Both the position numbers and the translations under genes were made by a program. The notes under the pieces were generated by a model. The model was not told where the DNA came from and did no database searches. It was given only the letters and a program-made list of their open reading frames with translations. Of a stretch of 64,000 bases of DNA, positions 49,101 through 59,500 are shown in pieces; within the stretch, counting starts at the first letter, position 1, and every line of letters starts with the position of its first letter. This stretch comes from Styela clava. Lineage: Eukaryota; Chordata; Ascidiacea; Stolidobranchia; Styelidae. The stretch is taken from positions 13,933,426 to 13,997,425 of the forward strand of contig NC_135263.1 in the NCBI RefSeq assembly GCF_964204865.1. The letters are read 5' to 3'.

Positions 49101-52100
49101 GTATAAATCTTTGGTTCCGAACAATAGGTTCATAAGATGTGGTATTTTAAGCTCCTTTGTGGTTCCTGGAAGAATAATAGGTCCATTTGTGACGACAAAT
49201 CGGAAAATAGATTAAGTAAAGATAATAATACTTTAAAAGGTATTTTGGAACACATTTTTTGTGTTCGTCAAAGGTTTGTGATTTTTTTTTTTTTGTAAAT
49301 CACTACATTTCCCAGCAGACCCCAGATGTCTCGATTTAATCGATTTTCTTGTGTTTTTTACGGCTTTTGTCTTGTTTAGAGCGCAACAACAACGAGCAGA
49401 TGATAAAAAGGTGCACGAACTTGAAGAGGAACTAAAACTAAGCCGCCAAGTTGCCGTTTCTTTACACTGGGAACTGCAGGCTGCTGATGCCAGGCAGGCC
49501 AAGGTATGTTATTCTTGTTGAAACAACTGTTTGATGCGACGGTGCCAAGCTTAAATCGCGATTACAAAGATAATTTCATATGCGGTACATGTGTGACCAA
49601 GGGCACCGTCAATCAAATGAATTATGCATTGTGATTATTCGCTAAGGTGCATTTCTGAGCAGACAATTGACGACACGGCTACGTAAACAGCTTTATATTC
49701 TGCGTTGGTGTTTCTAGATCCAAATTGGTAGGTCAAAATACTACTTCACTGATCAAATTATTGTGTTTGTCTACAGTCTTGAATTTATTTATCTTTCGAA
49801 CCGTGATCAAATTTCGCATTTGCCGATATGAAACTATGTGTAACATAGTTTGAAAGACCGTGACAACGTCCCAGTGCGGTCGTGATTTTTGTCCGTTTAG
49901 GCATAATTTCGAGATAAATTCAACCTGAATCAAGTCTACGAACTTATCCATTATCCAGATACCGTTAAAGATGATAAATGCTACTTCATTGATTCAGAAT
50001 ACCCGGGCTCCATTAAGATTAATTTTTGTGTTTGGACCTACATTCTCGAATTTGGACTAGTTTATAAATATATATATACCACTCGGACTATAATTTGAAT
50101 CCAAAACCTGTTCAACAGGTTCAACGCAAAAATATAATTCCAAGTATATGAGTATAGTCGTAATACAATTTAGTATTGTTGCTATGGATCAACAAAAAAT
50201 ATTATTGGAGATTTCGGTAGTTGAGAGATTTCGTTAGGATATAATTCTATGAGTATACGCCGAAATTCCGCTATTTTATATCAGTCGTGTTAGAAAGAAG
50301 TTAAAATATACCTGCCCACTTTTTATCTACTCAGTTCCCAGTACATAAGGCGAGAAAAATGGGTATTCCGTAGGCTCTATTGTCCCACCTATATCATGCT
50401 ATCTTTTTTAGCTTGAGCAAGAGAACATCGAAATGCGTCACAGATTACTGCAAGCTGAAACATCACGAGAAACATTGAAAATTCAAGTCACAAGACTTCA
50501 AAATAGCGTAAGCCTTGAATACAGTATAAATTCCGAATATTGCCGTACACGAAAAACTGTATACATTTGTTTTATAGGACATTTATTGTATATTTTCACT
50601 CATGTTGTGATTAAATAGAGCTAGTTCATTTTTTTGTGTATTCAATATATTTCTTATTGTTTGTCTTCGTAGGTAGATCAAATGAGTTTACACGCACCTT
50701 CTCAAATGATCATGGAAGACAATTCAAATGGTCTAACAACAAGCGATAGTAGTTCAGAGATGAAAAGACAGCTTCAATTTATGGAGGAAAAAGATGAAGT
50801 CATGTTGTCAAGGCTGGTTGATTTGCAGGCAGAAAAAGTAAGTCTGCTGTACGCATATAATTAAATGGAATTGGAGTACAGTCTTCTTCGAAATGTCTTT
50901 AAATTCATGCCGTTTAAGCATTAAGCCCTTGCTTCAGACCGTCCAAAATAGGAGTCGAGAATTTTCCTACCAGTCGAACTGGCCTATTTTACACAACTAT
51001 ATGCATGGATGAAAGACGTTGTTCGTTGTGTTTCAAAATCGTCTAGAATCGTACAAAACTATATGTCATTGTTATTAATACAGCCATTAGCCAGCTGTTG
51101 AATATCGACGGTATTTACGAACAACCACTATAGGCTTTTGCGGTGTTACAACAGTATTGACGACTAACGTTAATTAAGTTTTATAACAAGAAATTCTAAT
51201 CCGATTTTTGATAATTTCACACGTGACTCAGATAAGGTTGGTAGCACTATCATGTGACTGTGAATCTAAGTTACTGCGATGTAAAGTTATTGCTATTTTA
51301 AGGTTTAAGTATGTAGCGTTTCTGTGGAAATTTGTGGTATAAACGATTAGAATATACATGCATACACATCTTTATCACATTGCATCGTAAACACAAATTA
51401 AACTCATTTTTCTGATCTTTTTTTAGGATTCTCTTAAGGACGAATTGGAACAATATAAAGACCAATATGGCGAACTTGCCACCGTGCCATCGTCTGGGGC
51501 AAATAGACATACTGATTTGAAACTTCGACTTAAATTAGCTGAAGATCAAGCAGGATTACTTGCTAGAAAAGTAATTGAACTACAGCTGGAAAACGATAAC
51601 ATGATTAAAATGGCTGCTGAAAGGGTGAATATATTTTCTGCCTCTTTATTTAACTCCATATTTGATGTCAGTCGAAAGATTAAAACTATCAAATTAAATG
51701 CCTTGAATATTTTTAAAAATGGTTGATGCATGAGTGTTAGTAATATTTCAGGAACTAATGGCCAAAGAAGCAATGAAAAGAAATCCAAGTGTTAGTGATC
51801 TACAATTTTTAGAAGACGAGAGAGAATCACTCAGACTGGCTTTGGATGAGATGGAGATAGAAAATCAAAAGTTGGCCGGTACGTTAACATACAGTTCCTT
51901 GGAAGATGAAAGAGCTATGTATTATTTTCAGTATTGTTGAGAGTCGTTCTCGTAATTTAACTTGATTAGACTCATATCTTTCTTCAGCTGAACTTCTTCG
52001 TTATAAACAAGCTGTTCATCGCCAACTTCATTCCAATTCCATCTCTTCCGAATCACCGCTAGATGTCGGCGTTATGCTCAGAGTACCTCGAAGTAACGAT

Positions 52101-54469
52101 AGCATATTTGAAGATGAAAACAACAACAAAACTTCTCGTTCGCACAAGGTTTTTAAATTTTATAAATGTAGTATTTATTTAACAATTCTCCATACCCAAC
52201 ATTGTTATATGAGACAGCTGTTTTGTATAGCAGATGTTATTGAACGTAAACAAAAATATTAATTTTCAGTAGGGACAAGTTGACATCGATATAATATCAC
52301 GGTTATCACAGTTAAACTAGTAACACTATCTTGTTTATAGTTTATTAGGTGCTCCAGAAGTGTGTGTACCAAGATAGAAGTAACTACTTTTGTTCGTCTA
52401 CTTTACATCAAGTTGTGTAAAGAGACCGAAACCTATGCGCAGTGGGTATATTCACTTGACTAACACAGACAGTCCCCGAACTCGTAATATAACTCGTATA
52501 AGGAAAATCGGAATAAAATTATGGCCTAACTCTAACCCGGCACACACATCACGGAAGTACCGTTTGTTGTACAAATATTAAAATTTAATTTTTGATCTTG
52601 ATATTACATTGAGCTTTGTCACCAGGCCATAACAATTTCAATGATTTTGTCGATCACTCTCGACATTTCAAACTGGATGATTGAAAATTCAATGAACAAA
52701 ATCATTTCATTTGAAGTTTTTGGATTTGAGCAATGAATATGAATATTTTTAAACTGAATGAATATTTTAAATTATGATGCAGAGTGATTCCAGTCACCAT
52801 GATTCGATGTCAGAGCATATAGGAGGAGATCGCAAGAAATTGCGGCCACTGTCTCTCACATCTCCACTGAACCAAACGTCAAATCAAAAACGCAGCAGCA
52901 AGATGTCAATATCCAGAACATTGTCAGATATTGCCATTCCTTTGTCCCCAGATACCAAAAGTCAGTCTGTTCAAATTACGCCAACTATAAGTAGCAATAC
53001 CCCACAAGGTATGAGTATGGCCAACTATTTTAATTCGTTTTTGATCTTGTTAGTTTATAACCACAGTGATTGCCAACACAAACAACAGTCCAACTATCTA
53101 ATTCAAAAATAATTTATAACGAATAGAACTTAAATTCAAATTGAAAATGATAGATATATTATTCATTTTAATGTTAATTACATCTATTAAACTTTGTACA
53201 GGACCAAAATCAACAACTACGACAAGTTGCCGGAGAAAGAGTTTTTGTCACAAATGTAAACGGACTAAAAAACTAAAGATGGTTGATGTAGCTATTGAAA
53301 CTGAAAATGAGTACAAAACTACAAAACAAACTCCAGTCAAAACGTTTACAAAATCTGTTGCCACCTGTACACATCCTACTGCACAATTATCCTCGCGGTC
53401 ACAAGCCACTAGTCCTATTATTACAAACCTCCAGAGCCTCTTCCAGCCAGCTCTGGATGTTGTCACGCAAATAAGGCAGAGAAAAAGATCGATGAAATCG
53501 GAGGCGACCAGTCCCATAAGAGGAGTCACTCCGTCTACGTCTAGTTTTGCATTATCTCCTATGAACAGTGGACCAAGACCGCACAACGCATTACTTGATG
53601 AAATGAGGAAGCAGCTCGCGAATGTCAGACACATCGCTGAGTCTATGGATAACGTTGTAAACGTTGAAGCCATGGACGTGGAATTGGAAAGGAAAGGTAG
53701 AGAACTGGTTAAAGCGGAGTGTAAAAAAGTAACAGAACGCGTTCTGCAGAAGACAAAAATTGCGAAATTAGCGAAATCACTTCAAAACTATGTGAAAGAA
53801 ATGGAAGTGTCGGTAGCTGATGAAAGTGAAAGAAGTGAATCGTTAGATGGCGCTCTATCAGAAGTAAACGGCTGGAACCTACACGGCAACGCCGGGGTTT
53901 TGCCAGGTGTTGATGCTGGTGCTGCAGAAACTTCAACAATCACTCTTTCGTCCTCGACAGATGACCTAATGTCATTAGAAACTGTCCGATCTTTTGCAAC
54001 AAGAATACGCAGTAATTCTATCAAGGAACTAGGTTTAGGGGTAAGTTTTTTACATTTTGAAATCGAAAATACGAAAAAATACCTTAATCTGTATTTCTTT
54101 CCGGCATAATATATTGATGTCCCTCTTCCAAATAATCTATATTTTGATGGAGTAACAGTTGGTATGTAGTAAGCATTTCAACACCTATATATATATATAT
54201 ATGTTTTTTACACGAGAAAAAGTTCAAGTAAACGTGTTTCGATTTCGCAAATACCACATACCAAGTAAATTTGACAAAAGAGTTGTGGCTCAAATAAGTA
54301 TGATAATTTAATAATCAAATATGAAGAAAATATACTTATTTGCATCTATACTTTACAGATTTTCGAGGGAATCATACTCTTGGTGATGTCTTACGTTCTG
54401 TTAACTTCACTTCCCGCTTCAGCGATGTTTAAAATATGCTTCTTAATATTAGTATTTTTCGTCTGTTGA
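44624..54469 (+). CDS. MTCL/SOGA-family coiled-coil protein, 5' end uncertain
   Basis: The predicted exons are 44624-46169, 47687-47865, 49380-49503, 50412-50507, 50673-50837, 51427-51624, 51752-51878, 51988-52148, 52783-53008, 53202-54040 and 54359-54469. All phases match, giving about 1256 codons. Residues 1-490 are disordered, Ser/Pro/Lys-rich. Residues about 470-850 are coiled coil. Landmarks such as RQLTQANRYCKVLHYRVER, LKLSRQVAVSLHWEL, MKRQLQFMEEKDE and LKLRLKLAEDQAGLLARKV align in order with vertebrate MTCL1/SOGA proteins, which crosslink microtubules and organise non-centrosomal arrays. Residues 941-1220 add a CRRKSFCHKC patch and a second helix near LLDEMRKQL. The last exon encodes a hydrophobic tail. 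The first exon opens at an acceptor with no ATG before it: an upstream coding exon, or translation from ATG 44760 after a trans-spliced leader, are both possible. Which of the MTCL paralogues it represents is not determined. Confidence 0.88.
52348..52561. mobile_element. hAT-like MITE, family B, full copy in MTCL intron
   Basis: This 214-bp element lies in the intron between the MTCL exons ending at 52148 and starting at 52783. Left end is GGTGCTCCAGAAGTGTGTGT, and the right end read inversely is GGTACTTCCGTGATGTGTGTG. It contains TTTACATCAAGTTGTGTAA and the inverse of the GGTTAGAGTTAGGCC phrase. Flanking octamers GTTTATTA and GTTTGTTG agree at six of eight positions, a degraded target duplication. 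Confidence 0.78.
54359..54469 (+). other. Terminal coding exon of the MTCL-like gene, hydrophobic tail
   Basis: A 36-codon exon plus TGA stop after a pyrimidine-rich acceptor (TATACTTTACAG), phase 0, matching the GTAAGT donor after 54040. It encodes about 33 mostly hydrophobic residues (GIILLVMSYVLL and FKICFLILVFFVC flank a short polar turn) directly at the C-terminus. This is the form of a tail anchor or hairpin membrane insert. The exon is followed by AATAAA at 54499. Confidence 0.6.
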
Positions 54470-54498
54470 ATTATCATTGTCATGCCCGATATCAGAAG

Positions 54499-54504
54499 AA
54501 TAAA
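54499..54504 (+). terminator. Poly(A) signal of the MTCL-like gene
   Basis: AATAAA 30 bases after the TGA stop of the terminal exon, in the expected place for cleavage and polyadenylation about 20 bases on. It lies 320 bases before the BEL/Pao element, so the transposon sits outside the transcript. Confidence 0.6.
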
Positions 54505-54824
54505 GAAGTAAACAAAAACTTTTTCGATGTAAGAGTAGCATAAATAACATTACAATTAGTGAAATCAAACTTTGTTTGTTTATTCAAGTTGCTTGCCTCA
54601 TTTTTTCTTAACAGTTTACTTTTATGTTTTTTCGTCCTTCATTCTTTGGTGCTGACACTTTTTCACATGTGAGATGTGAAATCAAAGATAGTGAATATGT
54701 TCTTTTACATAAGCTTTATGCCTGGCGCTTTCCGGCGCTCAGAATAGAATAAACGTTACACAAAAATAAAATATGTGGATTTAATGTGTTTTGGGGATTT
54801 ATTTTTCGATACGTGTATATATGT

Positions 54825-55282
54825 TGTTACGGTAGCCAAAGTCCAACTTAGTTCAATAGCCCCGCAAATAGTCTATGACTGCAATGCATTTATACGCGCT
54901 CCCAAAACCTGTCTTGCTGTCTATGATACACTGGAAATATGCAGCTCTGATATTGTTGTTTGAAATGATATTTTAATCCAAGTAAATCCACAGTTCAACA
55001 AGAGTATTCAGTTATTAAATGTAATCCAATAAAGCAACTATACAGGAATTGATTGCGGTAAATGACAATTGTGTCTATCCAACCAATAGTTCTACGATAA
55101 ACAGATAAAGTAGATGAGCAAATTTACTATGTGCGCTCCCGGTTTCAGGTTCTTGCCGAAGAGGCCTTACGGTAACTAAGAATACACATCAGTGAACCAC
55201 TGCCCACTAGCGGTAATACACAGGAGCTAACTTTGAAAGGGGGTACACACAATACGAAAACTAACTATTGGCCCCAGTAACA
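54825..55282 (-). repeat. 3' LTR of the BEL/Pao element
   Basis: A 458-bp long terminal repeat. In element orientation it is the 3' copy, as the integrase frame ends 82 bases from it at 55364. Starts TGTTACGGTAGCC and ends CCCCAGTAACA on the plus strand. It lacks the nested element present in the other copy. Confidence 0.96.
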
Positions 55283-55363
55283 TGGCTCCCCAAAAAGGGT
55301 TCTTTGTTGGCAAAGAAAACTTTTTTAAAACGAAACATATGTACAGTACAAAAAGTAATAAAA

Positions 55364-56545
55364 CTAAGATGTTGGCTCCTCGTCCGGGGAATCGCCATCT
55401 TTGGCTGCACGAACCAACAACACAAGTTTATGTATCGGTCTGTCGAGGTATGTCACCGCTTTTGTTCGTTTGCCTCTGGAATCAAGATTACAATCGGCAA
55501 CAAGAACTCTAACTTTTCGAATGAGGCCATCCTCAGACGGATACAAGGCATCAACTCTGGCAAGTTGCCATTCATTTCTTGGGGCATTCTCATCGTTCAC
55601 TATGACAATATCTCCAACACATAAATTCAGTTCAGTTTTAGTCCATTTCCCTCTTGGTTGTAGTGTTTGTAGATACTCCAATCTCCATCGATACCAAAAT
55701 TGGTTCACAATGTACTGGACTCGTCTCCATCGACGTCTTGCATATACATCAGGTCTTTGAAATTGTCCAGGTGGAGGCAGAAGAACCTTTGGCTTCATCG
55801 TCAAAAGATGATTTGGTGTTAATGGCTCGGGTGAACCCACATCACCTAAATTAGTAACTGTAAGTGGCTTAGAATTAACCAAATGTTCAGCCTCCACAAG
55901 TACAGTACGAAAACTTCCATCATCAAGCTGTGAACCGAACTTCTGCATAATTGGCTCCAGAGCATTTCGAACTGTCCTTATTTGACGTTCACAACTTCCA
56001 TGCATATGACTACATTTTGGAACATTAAACTTGAATTCGAACCAATCACACTCATTAGACAATAAATATTCTCTGACCTTGCATTGATCTATCTCACCAA
56101 TAGCTTTTAGTAATTCGTTTCTTCCTCCAATAAAATTTGTTCCACAATCTGCTCTCAACTGCTTAATTGTTCCTCGTCTTGCTAGGAATCTCCTCAAGGC
56201 ATTGAGAAATGAATCTGTATCTAATGAATTTGCAGACTCTAAATGAACTGCTCTGGAAGATAAACAAGTGAATATTATACCATATCTCTTTAAAATAGAT
56301 CTACGCTCCTTTATTTCAAAAGGGCCGAAAACATCAACAGCTGAATAATCAAACAAGGCTGCTTCATTCACACGATCCTCTGGAAGATCGCTCATCCTTT
56401 GAACCTCAAGAGGTCTTCGGATACGTCTGCATGCAACACATGAAGTTATAAATTGTGACACAGCTGAGGTGCCTCCAACAATCCAATACCCATTTTGACG
56501 TATCTCATTCAGTGTCATTCCGCGTCCCATATGATGAACTTTCAT
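55364..56545 (-). CDS. BEL/Pao integrase region (second frame of pol)
   Basis: A 393-residue frame holding most of the integrase. The zinc-binding segment ends with C36-x2-C39 (SCVACRR). The catalytic core has candidate acidic residues D71 (AVDVFGPF), D133 (RADCGTNF) and E186 (GSCERQIR), and a C-terminal basic domain follows with DIVIVNDENAPRNEWQLARV, typical of Pao integrases (DUF5641-type). It inserts the cDNA into host DNA. Its start overlaps the end of the upstream gag-pol frame by four bases. The family normally has one continuous frame here, so the break lies inside the zinc-binding HHCC segment and looks like a one-base loss; a programmed shift is less likely. Confidence 0.93.
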   Translation of the reverse strand: MKVHHMGRGMTLNEIRQNGYWIVGGTSAVSQFITSCVACRRIRRPLEVQRMSDLPEDRVNEAALFDYSAVDVFGPFEIKERRSILKRYGIIFTCLSSRAVHLESANSLDTDSFLNALRRFLARRGTIKQLRADCGTNFIGGRNELLKAIGEIDQCKVREYLLSNECDWFEFKFNVPKCSHMHGSCERQIRTVRNALEPIMQKFGSQLDDGSFRTVLVEAEHLVNSKPLTVTNLGDVGSPEPLTPNHLLTMKPKVLLPPPGQFQRPDVYARRRWRRVQYIVNQFWYRWRLEYLQTLQPRGKWTKTELNLCVGDIVIVNDENAPRNEWQLARVDALYPSEDGLIRKVRVLVADCNLDSRGKRTKAVTYLDRPIHKLVLLVRAAKDGDSPDEEPTS

Positions 56546-59500
56546 ATGAAATGACGAATAATCAAATTAGTAACATGAGAATGTCTTGGCAAAAGCAATG
56601 GATGCTTACAATCCATGGGCATATTTGCTCTCCCTATTCTACCACCTACACAAATTAGTCCATCTTCATCGATATATGGATCCAATTTGTAAATTGAACT
56701 TCGGCTAAGTTTGTTTCGAATTTTAATTTTGGCTCGATCCAAAATTGCACCAGAAACTGCACAACTTTGCAGCTGCTCTATTTCCTCTGAAAAATGAATT
56801 TGCTGTAAACATCTGATAATTACTTTCTCTGAAATCGACAAATTTTCAACTTCCAAATTATTCGCACAATCAACTTTTCTCAGCTTGTGACAAAATCGAA
56901 TACAGTTGGCCACAGCTCGCTTGGCTTTGAACCAAGAAGAAAATATGTCCAGTCTATCAATATCAAAATTATACCCAACAGTATTTTCTTTTTCAACTGT
57001 TATGAACGCTGTTGCCTTTTTCATTTCATGTTTCAACAAGGCATCTGTTTTATTATTTGGTACATAGGAAACTTCTGGTGGTTCATAAGCTCCTTTACAT
57101 TGCAAAAACTCAGGACCATTCCACCATTTTGAATCAGCAATTAACTTTTTTACTGATATACCACGACTTGCCAAATCACTTGGGTTTTGATTAGATTCAA
57201 CATGTAACCATTTACTAACATCAGACACATCAAGAATTTGTTGTACCCTATTTGCAACAAATACATGAAATCTTTTCACTGGATTGTTCACATAACCCAG
57301 CACCACCATACTATCAACCCAAAAATATTCCTTAATATTTTCATACCTTAGTTCTTCCCGTAAATATCTGCTCATTCGTGCAGAAATTGTAGCTGCTGTC
57401 AATTCCATCCTTGGAATGGAAATTTGCTTCAACGGAGCAACACGAGATTTCCCCATGAGCAAGGTGCAGTGTGAATCTCCATTTTCATTCACCAATCTGA
57501 CATATGAACATTGACCATAACCAGACTGACATGCATCTGAGAAATGATGCATTTCAACAACTTTCACTACTCCAAAATTTGGTGGTTTGATGCATCTGCT
57601 AATTGTTAAATTATCAATGCCATGTAAGTCGTCAATCCATGCATTGACTCTTGGTTGTACATTCTCTGGGATAGGATCATCCCAATCAATTTTGCTTTTA
57701 CAAAGTTCCTGCAAAATTTTCTTACCTTCCAATATCACAGGTGACAGAAATCCCATTGGATCAAATATAGAACTCACAATTGATAGAAATCCTCTTCTGG
57801 TTCGTGGTTGATTTTTCAATTCCGAATGATAGCGAAAAACATCATCATTCACATCCCACAGCATACCTAGAACTCTCTCAATTGGAAGTGGATCATTATT
57901 CAAATCGATTGTTTTTACACTACTAGCCCGATCACATTCAGGAATAGATTCTAGGACTTCTCTCCGATTCGACACAAATTTATGCAACTTTAGACCTGCT
58001 TTGGCACACAGAGAAGTACTATTTTTAATGAGCAACTTAGCTTCATTAACAGTTTCGAGAGACTGTAAACCATCATCCACATAAAAATTATCTCTCACAA
58101 AATCAGCTGCTTCTATCCCAAATGCCTTTTCACCATCATCTCCAGCTAATTTCAATCCATACATTGCAACACCTGGGCTACTACGAGCACCAAATGGATG
58201 TCGAGTCATTCTATACTCAGTTAATTCTGATTCGGTGTTACCATTATTCCACCAAAAGAATCTCAACAAATCTCTGTCTTGTTCTCGTACAACAAACTGA
58301 TGGAACATACCTTTTATGTCTCCCATTACAGCAATTTCCTCTTTCCGAAATCGGCACAAAATTCCTGTCATTCCACTCATAAGATCTGGTCCAGTGAGCA
58401 AATGATCATTAATGCATTCTCCTTTATACAAAGCACTCAAATCGAAAACAACTCTGATGGTTTTCTTCTTACTATGAAAAACAGCAGTATGTGGCACATA
58501 ATTAACTTTTCCATCACTAACAACAAGTCTATTTTCTGGCACCCTTTCAGCATAATTTTTTATCATATCTTCCATGAATTCCACATATTTACTTTTATAC
58601 TCTGAATCCTTTTCAAATCGTTTTTTCAATTGCATTACTCGTTTCAATACCATGGGCTTGTTATTCGGTAATTTAACTTGGTCACATTTCAATGGTAAAG
58701 GCATTTCATACATTCCATTGTCACATTTAATAACATTTTCAGAAAGTATTTTCACAAACCTTTGATCCTCAATTGACATATTTTCATGCTTACTTTTGTG
58801 ATCAACAAAATCTATTTCCATCATCTGATTGAGCTGTTGAGGACTTACAATTTCTTTTACTTTTGTGGAAAATACAAATGATGATTTACCATTGCTCTCT
58901 AACAGATTTTCCGCTGTGGAACAATCTTGTGTCACTTCGACACGATGAGATATTGAACTTTTATCATCATGTTTGCCATTTTTGCAAACATTTCCAATTA
59001 TTCCCCAACCCAATATAGACTTTTGACCATATGGATCATTTTCCCGTCCATGAATTATGTCACGGGGCCTTACCGCACTAGGAATGTTACTACCAATGAG
59101 AATACTGACCTTCAATTTTGAATCATAAGGCATAAGTTTGTCTGCAATTTTCTCCAAATGTTTCCACTGTTTGGCAACTTCAGGTTTTGGAATTTGTGAA
59201 GGGCTCGCAGGTACTTGCTCACGAGTATAAGCTTGTGGAATATCTATCTTTACTTGACGATCCATACTCATCACTTGTAGTCCTCTGATTCTCTGCGAAG
59301 ACACCAATGCTCCAGATTTCATCATCGTAGAGAGATTTAACTGTGTCTGTACATCTTTCACATCAAGTTGCTTTTGCAATTCCTCAGAAACAAAACAACA
59401 ATTAGATTGATCATCTAATATGCAGTAGCACTGGATTTCCTTAGATGGATTTTTACTATTTCTCACAAATACTGGAACAATCATAGAATTATGTTTGCCA

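Noticed and set aside
53248..53673. 141-codon open frame on the minus strand
   Set aside because: Antisense shadow of MTCL exon 53202-54040, which has family-consistent phase and context.
55401..55760. Plus-strand frames of 60-119 codons across the BEL element
   Set aside because: They are antisense shadows of the integrase and gag-pol frames on the minus strand.
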